64,000 nt of DNA from Tanytarsus gracilentus (GCA_038502055.1 JAXRKN010000029.1:144001-208000), one strand, 5' to 3'. Counted from the first letter of the stretch, positions 45,201 through 58,261 are shown. Made by a program: numbers and translations. The notes: generated from the sequence alone by a model not told the origin.

Positions 45201-48200
45201 TGAAAATATTTACTTTGGTGGTCATCAAAATTATGTTAATGCGTATTTGATAGAGCTGCTCGACAAAGTACAGAGGGCTTGCGTCAGAAAAATTATTTTA
45301 ATAGAGTTTAGTGTGGTTTTTTTTCAACAAACCTACAAATAGTCGACTCATTCATCTTCTCATAACTAATTTTTGCTCATCAAATGTCAGACTTCATCTA
45401 GACGTTGTGTAATCGAGAATCTCGATCGATATTTTTACACAATGAACTACTGATTAAATTTTTTGATAAACGAAATGAACGAAGAAGCTCTAGGGCATTT
45501 TTCAGAGATGGGCAATTACAAAAAAATCTAAAAATTAATTTTAGGAAATTTGTATGAAATTTTTATTGATTAAATGTAATTTTTACTCGATCACAAAGTA
45601 ATTGCACATCTCTGTAATTTTTGAACCTTTAGATCCTCTGTGTTTGCCTCATACTTGAATTTGTATCCTGCGTGACCTCTGTTTTTTGTATGGGAGCGGT
45701 GTTTTAAGCTTCATAAAGCTCCCAGATTACTTGCATCGCTCGAAATGTCCTGAAAATTATTCCCAACGCACAATGCCATGAATAAATAAAAGGCGCGATG
45801 ACAAAATTAAACTTTTTATCTTCGTGTCGGACCTCCAGAGGAATTTTCCTCAGTAAGTTCAATTTGATTGATGAAGTCGTCACACGTGCGTGACATTCTC
45901 TTGCCTTTCTGTTGTTCAATTTAACTTTTTCAATTAACTAATCGAGTTTAATATTTTATGAGTATTTTAAAAATAAATTTTTTAAAAAAACGAGCTGAAA
46001 TTTTATTTTCTAAAAATGTTTCAAATTTTATTTAAATTTTAGTAATGTTTCTTTTTGAAAATTGAAACTATTTTGGTCTGTTTCGAATGTTCATCATCAA
46101 AAAAATTATTTATTGTACACGAAACTTTTCTTAGAAATGAAACTGTGCGTTTTTTCCCGACCACTTACATTATTTAACCAGCAAGACGAAAGGAGAAGTT
46201 TCTTGAATTCAAAAAAATTCTTGTTTGACTCTTTTTACCGTCACATGCAAGGCAAAACTCTTACACACACAGAAGAGGTGATAAAATTCAAGTGAATGGC
46301 TTCTAGACTCGTTGAATTATTGAGTGGAAAGAAATTTATATGAGAATATAATATTTAATAGTTTAAAAATTTAGAAAATAAAATTTTCTTTATATTATAT
46401 TAAATTTTGGGAATTTTACAAAACTTCTCAAATAATTTCAAAATATTTTTATAAAACCGAATGTTGAAGGATTATTTTTATATTAGATTTTTTATTGTGT
46501 TTGTGCGTCTGTAACTATACACATTTATTTTGTGTTCCTTTACTCAGTTTGTTTGTGTTTTTGTTCACACACTCTCATGCGGATCTTGCGCGGTTGAAAG
46601 CTCTCAATATGTTTTTTACTCTATTCAGTAAAGCTATGAAGAGCAAAGAGTTTTAAAAAGAAAAGCTTTTTAACCAAGAAATTTAATCTGTTTCAGAATT
46701 TAATTTTTAAAGATGAAAATGAAGCTAAAATATTAGAAAAAGCATTAAACACTTTAAAAGTTGATGTTTCGGTTTGAGATTTAATTATTTTTGCACTTTT
46801 AATCATTCGGACTTTGCATAATAAACTCTTGCTTAATTTTTTGTGTTTTCCTCATCATCAAAGAAAATCAAGAAAGATTTCAGCATGCTGCCATGTCATG
46901 TAGACTTTTGACCATAAAATATTTCTCTCCTGATGCTTGCTCGGCACATTTGCAATGTGTTTGATTAAATACCTCAATGCTTTGGTTTGGTTTAATGAAG
47001 TTGGATAATTTTTGGCATTTTCACCTAACAAGAGAAAAAAAATCACAATTTGTTCTTTGAAAATAATCAAAAATTATTTTCCGTAGTTCAAAAATTATTA
47101 TTTTTAAATTCAAAAATTATTTTTAAGTACAAAAATAATTTTTTTAGTTAAAAAATTAATTTTAAATTTTTTGTAAAATTCTAAACCAATGTTCAAAATT
47201 TAAAAAGTGATTTCTAAAACTTATATTATTTCTGAGTGTCCAAGAAATCAAAAACCATTTCTCAAGCTCGAGAATTTTACTCTTTATCGTGCTTTTATGC
47301 AAAAGCCAAACAAATAAAAATTGAATAAAAAAATAAGAGGAAAATGGCTAAATTCATGCATGCAAAAAGAAAAGAGGGTTAAATGCCGCATATGATTAAG
47401 TCAAAATAGAGGAAATGAAATAAAAAGACTCCGAAAAGCTTTCTTTATAAAACGCTTTGTCTGATTAATGAGTTGAAATATCTTTCGAGACCAAATGTCG
47501 GCATAGAGTTGAGTTTTTCAGATAAGTTTGAGAGTGAATTTTATTTCTCACAAATTTAAGCAAATTTCACTTTGCTGAATGTCCACAAAAAACAATTTCG
47601 TTTATGTTCAATTTGATTCCAAGTCATTTTTAGTTCGTAAGGAGATGGCAAAAAATCTATGCCAAACTTTTTATCTTTTTAAAATTATTTATTTTCTTAT
47701 ATATTTTTTAAAATCTTTTTCGCATTTCACTTTTTAAAAATTCCTGAATCATTCAACCATCAAATCAATCAATCAATTCATCAATCATTCCTTCATTTAA
47801 AAAATCAAAATAAAATTAGCATAAGAACCCCAAACCATGCCAGAAAACCTCGTAAGATCCCTAAAAATGCGGACGGTAGTCGAGAGATGTGGGCGGCTAT
47901 GACGCGATCACTTGAAATGATTGTTGCATTATTTGAATATTATTCGGCCACTGTGACGGGCACGAATGTTGATGATGAGGTACCGCCGCCAACCTTACAG
48001 CAAGAGCCAGCATCAACATCTACGGTTCTAGTTGATTCCGTTTCAAATCTCAGGTAGAGGAAAATATCCTTTGAGAGTGTAAAGAGTGTACACAATTACT
48101 TGTTATATCTGAAATATTTTTGTTCAAACGTGGCAGCACATTTTCTGTCTGTCCTCTTTTTTCAACTATCTCTTTCTTCTCTTTCTATTCACTTGAATTA

Positions 48201-51200
48201 TTTGATCAAAAAATTTCGGTTTGTAATTTGAACTTGAGCTTCAGTTTTTGAATTTCCTAAAGTTGTTAAACTTTTATTAGTTTGTTTCGAATTTTAATTG
48301 ATTTTTCTTTAAAAATTTGCAAGGTCCGGAATAGTTTTAAAAATGAGCTCTAAATTTTTTTTTCCAGGCCTTGAAAAATTAATGAACTTTTTATTTAAAC
48401 TCGAATTTTTATTAAAGTAGAAACTAAAAAGTAATTTTGAGTCTGTAATTTTAATCTCAATTTATAGCTTTTTTATAGGTCTTTACACATTCAACTCTAA
48501 TTTTTATTTACTCTTTCTCATAATTATGTCTTTTCTCTTAAATCGCTTGAAAATTTTTAGCAAATTAAATTTTTTGGGTACACAAAATATTTTTTTGTAA
48601 TTGGAATACAAATAAATTCAAATATTTGCCAGAGATGGGCAATTACATTGTAATCGAATAAAAATTACATTACAAATAATTAAATGTAATTAATTAACTA
48701 AATTTAATAAAGTAAAAAATACTTAATTAATTAAATTTTCATACAAAATTCATTTAATTTCCCAGGGATGAGAACACCAAAATTATGCGGCCACTCACGG
48801 CCTTAAAAAAATCGGAGTTCTCATCCCTGGGTAATTTCTCAAAATTAAATTACTTTCCATGCAATTTTTATTAATTTTTTTGTAATTGCCCATCTCTGAA
48901 AACCACATTACACTAATTTTAACAATAAAATCTTAATTTTTTTAAGACTTACTAATTATTGAGTAATTAATACACATCGTGATATTACACTCAAAACTCA
49001 TACCGTAGCAGTTAGTAATTGTTGAATTTTTAATTATGTGTAAATTTATTAATGACGAAAATATTTAAAATCAGATCTAAACTTAAAAATTTCATTACAT
49101 TTATTTGGCATTTAACGATGTGAAAAAAAATTTCATTCCATTTTTTAAAGAAAAACTTTTCCCTAATTCTTAAAGTTTTTTTTCGTATTACGTCATCAGA
49201 AATTTTTCTCGCACGTGTTCGTCACTTTTTTTGTCTCTTACAAAGAGTTCATTTGAGATGTATCTTGAGCAAACAAAAAAAGGTTGCAACACAAATGCAT
49301 TCATCATAGCAAAGTGTGACGTTTTAAAATAATTTTTATTCTCATTTTCACATGAGAAGCAAATTACGCTTTGACCTAGATAGCTGATTTGAAAGAGAGA
49401 TCTTTAAAAGTGTAATTATGGAAAAAGGAAATGAAAAGAAAAATGGTTGATGGAGAAGTTGGGATTGGGTTTGAGAGGACGATGCTATGATCTAAAATGC
49501 CAAAATGGAGTTGATTATTTTCAAATTATGTAGCAAAAATCGAATAACTAAAGTTTAATTAATTTATGGCTTAAAAACTGTTCAAATGAGCTTCTGAAAT
49601 TCGAGCCTAAATTAGTAACCTCAAATTTTTTTCATCTTATGCTGCCACATTATTAAAAAAAAAATTACTCAAAAAAATTTTTAATATTAATTTTCTAAAT
49701 CTAACGGTTTTGTAGAAAAATTAGAAAAATTTCCTATATTAAGTGTCTCAGTTTATGAACACATGGCTTCGAATGTTATGAAAGCTCATTTTATAGCAAA
49801 AACTATTAAACAGAAAAATACAAAAATGCACTAATTTAACGAGATATTTGGACACTTGTCCATCTGGCTATTTTATATATTTCTCTATATTTAACCAATC
49901 ATCTCTAAATTTCCCCATTTGACTCTCCAGAATCAAACTAGATTTATAATTTACATTTTCCTCTTTTTGATTATAAAAAGGCAATTTCCCATCCTCTACT
50001 TCAGTGAAACGGTGAACTCATTGTAATCTGATCGGGAGTGTTTTCGCATTTGACATTTTCACATCTCACTTTCCTTCGTCGACCTTTTTCCACTCATCCG
50101 CACTGTTTTTTTTCTCTCTTTTTTTGGTTCATTTTTTCTTAATTAGATTAATTGAATGAGAAACAAATTTGTCGTGCTGTTGGGGTTTTTTGTGTTTTTT
50201 GATACTTTTGATGAAGGAAAACTTGAATAATTTGACATTTTTTGTTGCAAAATTTGTAGGATTAAATTATTTTTCCGGGGACTGAAATAAATTTTTTTTA
50301 CACAGAAATTATTTTAAGTTAAAAGTTTTAACTTAAGTGCGTTGAATTGATTTTCTGTGAGAATCTCGTTAATCGCTTTTAAGTTAACTAAATTATTTTA
50401 CCTCATTTATTTTCAAACAACTGTTCTGACTCAGAACTTTTGAGAGATAAATTTTTGATAGTTAATTGCCCATCAAGAGATTCACATATTGTAAAATATT
50501 TAAAACGTCGTTCGCAAAAATTGTGTATAAAATTTAATATTTATGTGTGTAACATACATTTAATGTTGACGTAATTATTTTAAATATTAATTTATTTAAA
50601 TTATAGACGAAATTTGAATGCTGTAACTTTTTTAGTAAATTCATGATTTTTAGTTTTATAAATGAAATTTTAATTTAAAAAAATATACAAAATAAATGTT
50701 AGAAAAATAAAAAATATAATTTTAAAACATTTCTCTTAAATTAAATTAAAACACTTTCTCGCGCTATCAATCTTGAAACTTCAATGTGCTGTGCTTTGCT
50801 GTAATGGTTGGCGAAAAAAAAATCTTCTTCCTAAACATTTTTTTTCTCTTTTGTATGTAAACTCTATAAATTTTAAATTTTATTCTTTCGTATAACGAAA
50901 ACGAGGCGTGGATGCGACAGTATTTCTCAATTACTGTTGAAATATTACACAGAATGTTTTGAACATGAATTTTTAAAGAGAGTTTGCTGTTCTAAATAAA
51001 CTATAAAAATGGCAGTTTATGGATATAATCTTGAAATGAGTAAATAGCAAATTTTTTATCCTTAAATTTATTTACCACAAAACAATATGTCCATGGTTAA
51101 CATACAACACTTTGTGAACAGACAACCAGAAAGTCAGATGTCGACAAAGTAAACAGTGAAAATAAATTTTATTTTCCACACATGTTTTTGAATCTAAATG

Positions 51201-53044
51201 TTTCATTTTACTGACTTTTTTCTCTCTCTTTCATCAATGTGTGTCGTGATGTATATTTTGATGTTTTCCCATCTCTTTTCCATTTCCTTCTCTTATTATT
51301 TCATGCTGTCCATTCGACTATAGTGTGTCACTTCTCCTTTATGTTTACTGTAAAAACATCCACTAGACGAGAAATATATTTTTTTTAATTAAAAAAGATC
51401 TTTTACGTTGACAGGTCGAGTAGTCAAATCAAATCTCCCGCTGGTTCGAGTTCGGGCGAAGGTGATTCACGTGCTGTGGGAAATGCAAATAAAGACAATG
51501 CGACTGTGAGTAGAAAAAAACAGGGGGTGGGAAGCGTGTAGGTACTGAATACCTGCAGAGCTTCTCACCCCTGAAAAAAAATCAAAAATATTTCATTTAA
51601 TTCTCTAATTCTTGCAGAACCGAAGTGTATCGATGGTCGACATGTACATTGACAATTCAGAGCCGACAGAAAATGTTGGACAAATTCAATTTTCACTCGA
51701 ATATGATTTTCAGAATACAACATTAATACTTAAAGTTATTCAGGTGAGATTTTTTACATTTTCCCTAATTATGCATCAAAATTTTCCTCATTTCCAGGCC
51801 AAAGAAGTGCGTGCCATGGACATTGGTGGAACTTCAGATCCATATTGTCGAGTTACTCTCCTACCAGATAAAAAGCATCGCCTCGAGACGAAAATCAAAC
51901 GTCGAACGCTACATCCACGTTGGAATGAGACTTTTTACTTCGAAGGCTTTCCATTACAAAAGCTCGCATCTAGAGTAGTTCATCTTCATGTTTTCGATTA
52001 CGATCGATTTTCTCGCGACGATTCCATCGGGTAAATTGCACTTTTATCAAGCAGAAAATTTTAATTAAATTTTAATATCTCACAGTGAGGTTTTTATGCC
52101 TTTATGTCAGATAGAACTGACAAATAAGCCGCTCACATTTTGGAAGGCACTACGCAGCCCTACAAAGGACAAGGTACAAACATAAAATGATCAAACATGT
52201 TATTAAAGTTAATTCAGGGGGTGGGTACTCAAATCTCTGAAGGTATTTTAGGTCCTGGTACCTGCAGTGATTTCAGTACCTGCAAAATACCTGCAGAAAC
52301 CAGGACCTGAAATATCAAAAAAGATTTTAGTACTGGTACCTGCAAGCTTCCCCACCCCTGAATTAATTTTAACACAGTCAAACTTTCACTCATTTATAAT
52401 TTTATTTTTAAACAAAAATTGCTAAATAATTTTCAATTCTTTTAAATCTTTAGTGTGGAGAGTTGCTTTGCTCTCTTTGTTATCATCCATCGAATTCCAT
52501 TCTCACACTCACACTCGTGAAAGCAAGAAACTTGAAAGCAAAAGATATCAATGGAAAATCAGGTCAGTCTCCATTAAAAAGTGATTTAATTCGTGTTTAA
52601 AAAATTTCATTATTTACTCATCAGATCCCTACACAAAAGTTTGGCTTCAGTTTGGTGAGAAACGTATTGAGAAGCGCAAAACACCAATTTTTAAATGCAA
52701 CCTAAATCCGCACTTTAACGAGTCATTTAGCTTCAATGTGCCATGGGAAAAGATACGTGAATGTTCACTTGACGTCATGGTTCTGGACTTTGATAATATA
52801 GGACGTAATGAATTGATCGGAAGGATATTGTTGGCGGGTGAGTTGATGTGATTAAAAAAAACTTTTTCCATCTCTGACCTAGATTGAAATTAAAAATTGA
52901 TTGCTGAAAGTGTTTAATTAATTTTTTAAAATTCCTCAAATAGGGAAAAATGGTTCCGGCGCGGTAGAAACAAAGCACTGGCAGGATATGATTTCGAAAC
53001 CACGACAGACAATTGTTCAATGGCATCGACTGAAGCCAGAATAA
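42285..53044 (+). CDS. Syt7: Synaptotagmin 7 (9 coding exons found; first codons uncertain)
   Basis: This high-affinity calcium sensor drives vesicle and lysosome exocytosis and slow or facilitated transmitter release. The exons are 42285-42597, 47820-48053, 51415-51505, 51618-51743, 51798-52030, 52086-52173, 52454-52562, 52625-52837 and 52944-53044; phases close for about 503 codons. Exon 1 codes a single membrane span (GTIVLIGVLITLGIIILVLI) then a Gln-rich linker. Exons 2 and 3 are an extended Ser/Pro linker and may be optional. C2A starts GQIQFSLEYDF and keeps its Asp ligands (AMDIGGTSDP, DYDRFSRDD). C2B starts GELLCSLCYHP; its final ligand loop reads DFDNIGRNE, Glu where Asp is usual. WHRLKPE ends the protein. 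The initiator Met may be ATGG at 42224-42227 spliced over 57 bp (weak donor) or an unseen upstream exon. Confidence 0.93.
42981..43116. mobile_element. hAT-like MITE, family A, in Syt7 intron
   Basis: The ends are CAGAGATGGGCAATTACA and the inverse of GTAATTGTCCATCTCTG. The flanks TTTACCTT and TTTACTTT match at 7 of 8 bases, giving one of the clearest 8-bp target duplications. Confidence 0.8.
43779..43910. mobile_element. hAT-like MITE, family A, in Syt7 intron
   Basis: CAGAGATGGGCAATTAG on the left pairs with GTAATTTCCCATCTCTG on the right. Flanks match only partly. Confidence 0.72.
44853..44930. mobile_element. Short hAT-like MITE, family A, in Syt7 intron
   Basis: This 78-bp deletion derivative has both terminal motifs intact: CAGAGATGGGTAATTACA and TTGTAATTGCCCATCTCTG. 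Confidence 0.7.
44960..44998. mobile_element. Family A right end only
   Basis: TTTTGTAATTGTCCATCTCTG occurs without a matching left end; it is a truncated copy about 30 bp after the preceding element. Confidence 0.5.
45503..45614. mobile_element. hAT-like MITE, family A, in Syt7 intron
   Basis: CAGAGATGGGCAATTACA pairs with AGTAATTGCACATCTCTG. The flanks GCATTTTT and TAATTTTT match at 6 of 8 bases. Confidence 0.72.
48630..48898. mobile_element. hAT-like MITE, family A, split by a nested family C insertion
   Basis: Ends are CAGAGATGGGCAATTACA and TTGTAATTGCCCATCTCTG. The element is longer than its relatives because 48762-48830 is a later insertion. Confidence 0.75.
48762..48830. mobile_element. 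Tiny hAT-like MITE, family C, nested in a family A copy
   Basis: The 69-bp unit has perfect 14-bp inverted ends CCAGGGATGAGAAC and GTTCTCATCCCTGG. The flanks TTAATTTC and GTAATTTC match at 7 of 8 bases. This nesting shows that family C was active after this family A copy had inserted. Confidence 0.8.
51521..51573. mobile_element. 53-bp minimal family B MITE in Syt7 intron
   Basis: CAGGGGGTGGGAAGC on the left faces GCTTCTCACCCCTG on the right, with only about 25 bp of GGTACTGAATACC-type interior. It sits 16 bp from a Syt7 donor site. Confidence 0.7.
52215..52360. mobile_element. hAT-like MITE, family B, in Syt7 intron
   Basis: CAGGGGGTGGG and GCTTCCCCACCCCTG ends enclose repeats of GGTACCTGCAG in both directions. 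The flanks AGTTAATT and AATTAATT match at 7 of 8 bases. Confidence 0.78.
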
Positions 53045-53590
53045 GCGACTAATAAATATTTTTTTAAATATCACACAAAAAAATATCACAACCAAAATCT
53101 ATTTGAGGTGATAATAAATTTTCTAAGGGTGTGGATGATAGATTCATTGAATTAGTCTGCCGAGTCGAGTGAGAAAGAAGTTAATTGAGACTTAATTGTG
53201 TGTCATTTGACTCTATCTGTTGCGAGACGGTTTCTCACTCACACCCACCCACGTTGCTAACTCAATTATTTTCCTCAAACAATATCAGCGAGAAATTTCT
53301 CGTCATTCGAGAAAGTTGAGATTAAATTAATAAAAAAAAATCATCGCATCTTAAATTTAATTTTACTCGCATCTAAAACACGTCTGCGAGTAAAAAAATT
53401 ATTTAATATGAAAATGTTGTTGAATAAAAAAAGTTGATGGAACTTTAAGAAATAAAATCACCGATATTTTTTCTCATGCTTAAGATTTTTTTTAAGAAAA
53501 TGCAAATTATAAAATCTTAAATATCTTCTTTTCAAAATCACCAAATATTTTAATCATAATTAATTATTTTTATAAAAAAATTAAATTATT

Positions 53591-53759
53591 CAAGGGGTGG
53601 GAAGCTTGCAGGTACTGAAATTCCTGCAGGTATTGCAGGTACTGTGTATTTTGTAGGTACTTAAATCTCTGCAGATATTGCAGGTACTGAAATCCCTGCT
53701 AATATTGGCAGGTACTGGTACCTGTAGGTATTCAGTACCTGCAAGCTTCCCACCCCCTG
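53591..53759. mobile_element. hAT-like MITE, family B, with perfect 8-bp target duplication
   Basis: The ends are CAAGGGGTGGGAAGCTTGCA and the inverse of TGCAAGCTTCCCACCCCCTG. The flank AAATTATT (53583-53590) is repeated exactly at 53760-53767. The interior is a run of GCAGGTACT / AGTACCTGC units in opposite orientations. Confidence 0.88.
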
Positions 53760-55857
53760 AAATTATTCAACCTTAACAGCACATTTTTCACTTTATTTTG
53801 GAAGCAAATCAATTTACGTGAATGTAAAAAATAAGGCAAAATTTTCATAAAAGAATAAAACTAAAGAATATTTTTTATAAGAAAAATAAATTGATAAAAA
53901 ATAAACCAAAAAGTTATTGCAGTAATACGCAAAGGGTGCGCAACTTTTACTTACTATCCAAAAATAGAAAATTAATCAATTCTGATAGATGGATGTTAAT
54001 TTATTATTGAAAGGAAATACTAATCAAAAAAAATGGCGGAGCAAAGAAATAATCTGACAGTATTACATGACCTTTGGGCATACATAAAGATTGCTTGATT
54101 TAAATGTTGCTCCAATAGGAAGATACCAAGATTTGGAGCGGAAAGAGTTAAAAAAAATCTTAAAAATATAAAAACTAGTTTTTAGGAATAGAAAATAAAA
54201 AAAAAGATGAAATTACAAAGAAAAATGTTGCTTCAAAAAAAATTATAAAAACTTGTTAGAGAAGAGAAAAAAAGTAGCGACAAAATACGTTGATCGTTGA
54301 AATTCAAGAAGGACTTGCAAATTTATTTTCGCTAAATTAACAGATTCAAAATGGCTCAGCCGAAAGTTGCGCACACTTTCAGAATTAAACTCTTAAAAAT
54401 TAAGTGCAAAAATGCTAATCTAAATAATTAGTTCACAAAAATATCAAAAATGTAATGAGAAGATTTTCTTTTCAGCTTAAAAATTAGAAACAATTTCGTT
54501 GAAATTAGTTTGCAATAGCGATTAAAAAAAAATAGGACGAATTTACACCTTTCAAATTAGCAAAGTCTTTCATGTGTAGCTAATTGACATCGAAAACCCA
54601 CCTTCATTGAGTTTTGCATTGGATTTTTAGAATTTCTGTTGAAATCCGAGAAAAAGTGCTTAATCTTTGAACTGCAAACTGTAAGTGAATAAATTTTGTA
54701 AACTTTCTTGCATGAACATAAAAGTTTTATTTTGTAAACAACATTTGATTTAAATTCTTGTTTATTTTCCTCGTTTTAAGTTGAATTATGTAAGAAGAAA
54801 ACTTTTGCAGGGCATTGAAAATTCTTCTATCTAATTGACATCTCTTTATTGTGTGTTTATGGTGTGGACGAGACAATAAAATGAAAAATATTGAGCGTTT
54901 GACATCGGATTGATTAAGATTCATAAAAATTAATATCCAAAAATTTAAATTTTCCGTTTTTTGGGTTTCATAAAATAAAATATAGAAAAACGGTTTTTTT
55001 AAAATTAATATCCAAAAATTTAAATTTTTTAGATTTCATAAAAAAATATGAAAAACGGTTTTTTTAAAATTAATTTCCAAAAATTTAAATTTTTTATTTT
55101 TTTTTGGGTTCAAGCCTACAAATATTTTTTTCTATCGACAAATTGATAAAACAGTGTCACAATAATAATCGAAGCAATGCATTCAAAATCTCATCATAAA
55201 TGCTCCAATAATAACCGATGACTATAGAATACAGCATACCCATAATTGAGAATAACATCCCAAAAAATATAAGTTGTCTTTTGAAACGTTGCCAAAAACA
55301 TAATAACAAAAAAATGTCGAAAGCAATTTTGAATAAAATTCTGGCATGGAAAAAATATTTAGCAGTTAGAGGAAAAACAATTTTGTACTAAGAAAAAGTT
55401 AAAAGATTTGAAAAAACAAGCAAAGCATCATTTAGTATTTGTTGAACCATTGTTATTTATATCAATAGTAAATTGTAAAGACGTTGAGATTTTTAAGGAG
55501 TTAGACATCTGAAACCTTAGAATATAAAGTTAAAACATAAAATTACACTCAATAAAATTGGAACAAAGTGGAAAGTGTGAAAGAATTTCTTCTTAAATTA
55601 TTTTTAGATAATTTTAAATTAATTTCTCTTCTATCAAATGTTTTAATTTTATTTTTTTAACCTTCTCACTTTCCACAACTATCAAAAATTATATCAATGG
55701 ATGGAGAATTAAAAATGCCATGAGCAAATTGTTCACGCATTAAAAAAGCCAACAAAGTGTTTTGAGAAAAAAAAACTAAAATCAAGCAAAAATCAACGAA
55801 AGACACCAAATAAAAAAACACACGTACATAAATACAGTAAAATGTTTTGAAAAAATC

Positions 55858-55971
55858 AAGGGGTGGGATGCTCACAGGTACTGAATTCCCTGTAAGTACT
55901 GATACCTGCAGGTATTCAAATCTCTGTAGGTACTGGTACCTGTAGGTATTCAGTTCCCTTTTCACCCCCTG
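55858..55971. mobile_element. hAT-like MITE, family B
   Basis: CAAGGGGTGGGATGC and TTTTCACCCCCTG are the ends. The flanks GAAAAAAT and AAAAAAAT match at 7 of 8 bases, though the A-rich context weakens this. Confidence 0.75.
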
Positions 55972-57102
55972 AAAAAAATAAAATTCGAATTAATTCTAAA
56001 AATCCTTTTTTAGTTAAACTAAACTCAATTGAATAAAAATTAAATATTTGTTTAAAAATTTATTAATCAATTATTAAATTTTCTTAATTAATCAAGTAAA
56101 ATTCTCAATCAAAATCTTGCAAAAAATTCAAAGAATTTTTCAATGTTAAATATTATTTTTTTATCCAATCGATTCATCAAAATAATAATGCGAAAAAATT
56201 GTCTTTGCTACGCATTAATCAAAATGAGAGGCTATTGATAAAAAAGCTATTAGACCTTATCAACTTTGGCCATCTGCTGCTATACATGACTAATTCCTAC
56301 ACACATCACAGCAATGTCTAGCGATGACATTCAAAATATCACATTTTACACGAAGCATACCGAAAAAAAAAATATTTTGTGAATGCATCGGACAGCTTCA
56401 TATCATAATGTAAAGTAAAAATAATATTTTTTACAAAAAAAATGTTAAAATCGTCGCATTTCATTCATCGTTGCTTTAAACGTGCTTTAACTCATTCACC
56501 TGGCCGGAATCGATAAAAATGTGTTGAGCAAAAGTTACATGAAAACTCTTTTTTTTATTCAATGGAGCGGGCGGAAAAGAACATTTATGACATTTTCGAA
56601 AACAACTGGAAAATCCCACATAGTTTTTGCATGGATACTTTTGCTTCGTTTTATCACCTTTTTCCTATCTAAATCTCTCGATGTTGCAACCCATATTGAT
56701 GATTTTTTTTAAAATGAGTTGATTTAAATTTTTATTTAACTTTCATCGATATAAAATGAACTAAAATTTACCACTTTTTGTTCATTTAAGTTTAAAATCT
56801 CAAGTGATATAAATTTCATTATAAAAAGCTTAAAATTGCCAAATATTCTGACCAAATGTCATTCTTGCGCTCTGAATAAAAACTCGCATTCGAATTCACT
56901 CTCGAATATCATTTTTATTATTTGCATTTAGGCTTCATGCTGACATTTGGCTTGTGTGATTTCAAGCATTTAACGTCATAAAGCTAAATTTTAAGACTCT
57001 TTTATGAGATTGAGTTGAAATCTTTTGAATTGACCTCTTTTAATTTGATTCCACACTTAAATATTGATAACTGTTAATTTTTACATTAAATTTGAATTTT
57101 TC

Positions 57103-57254
57103 CAGAGATGGACAATCACAAAAAATTACAAAAATTTCATGTAAAGTAATTTAATTTTAGGAAATTCCATGAATTTTGTATGAAAATGTAATTAATTACA
57201 TAAATTTTTTGAAATGTAATTTTTATTCAATCACAGTGTAATTTTCCATCTCTG
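57103..57254. mobile_element. hAT-like MITE, family A
   Basis: CAGAGATGGACAATCACA and GTGTAATTTTCCATCTCTG are the ends. The flanks AATTTTTC and GATGTTTC match at 6 of 8 bases. Confidence 0.73.
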
Positions 57255-58072
57255 GATGTTTCACGATATTTTTACCCAAAGTACATTGTTTAAAATTTGA
57301 TTAAAATATTTTCAAGCATTTAAATTTTCATTGAAAAAATTAATCATCTGGGAAATGAAAAAAATCGATTTTTTTATGATAGCACTTTTAATTAATGACC
57401 GAAGCCATTATTTTCAATATTGTTAGCAAAACACAATTAAATCGATGGCGAAACAATGTGAAAATGAGTGAATTATTTAATGTGCTGCTTCATAAAAGTC
57501 AATATAATTTATTTTTACACGAGTGAAGTGAAAAATTAAAATCCAGTTCGTGTGGAAAATTTTTATTTTTTGAGAGGTCAATTTAAAAAATTTAACCGAA
57601 TATTTTATTCTATCGAACTTTCTTTCAATCAATCTCAAAGATTCCATTTATCTCAAAGCTCTTTTAAAACCTAATGAAGAACACGCGATTGCGAAATCAA
57701 TAAAGAAAAATCCTCTCTCGACAAAAAAAAAGTTGAATCAATCAAGTCATTAAATCATGTTTGAGAAAAAGCTTTGCAAAGCCATCACGAAGTCATAAAG
57801 AACATTGCATTATTATTTTCTCACACACACACTCACCATGGTGAGCAAGAGAGAGAGACTGAAAATAATAGGAAAATTGATATCAGCATGAGATATGAAA
57901 ATAAAGCACGAAAAGAATCTGGAGCACATAGAGATAACTGGGAATGTACATATAATAGTAGTTGGTTATGGCGTTAGATGAAGTTAGCTTGAAATTAACT
58001 CGCATTTTGCATAAATGAACTTTGAAGATTAATTTTTCTTGAGTCCTCATCTTATAATACTAATGTTTTTAC

Positions 58073-58161
58073 CGGAGATGGACAATTACATTGTGATCGA
58101 GTAAAAATTTTTATTACATTACAAAAAATTTAATTTAGTTCTTTGTAATTGCCCATCTCTG
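58073..58161. mobile_element. hAT-like MITE, family A
   Basis: CGGAGATGGACAATTACA and TTGTAATTGCCCATCTCTG are the ends. Its left flank, CTCATCTTATAATACTAATG, is also found left of the copy at 61965. Confidence 0.72.
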
Positions 58162-58261
58162 ATTTTTCCATCATCTTCAAACAGCTTGAACTTATAAATT
58201 GTTTGTCATCAAGAGGATAAAGAGTTGACATTGGTTCTGCTATAAATTTCACATATTATTT

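Larger units (their letters stand above)
53045..57102. other. Downstream of Syt7: 3' untranslated and intergenic DNA
   Basis: AATAAA at 53050 and 53111 could end Syt7 transcripts. Beyond are two family B MITEs (53591-53759 and 55858-55971) and plain AT-rich DNA. No coding exon was supported; an open frame at 55666-55965 overlaps a MITE and is rejected. Confidence 0.45.

Noticed and set aside
52775..53095. Antisense 106-codon open frame over the end of Syt7
   Set aside because: It overlaps conserved C2B exons and a splice junction and has no recognisable motif.
55666..55965. 99-codon minus-strand frame
   Set aside because: Its first half is translated from a family B MITE and the rest is T-rich intergenic DNA.
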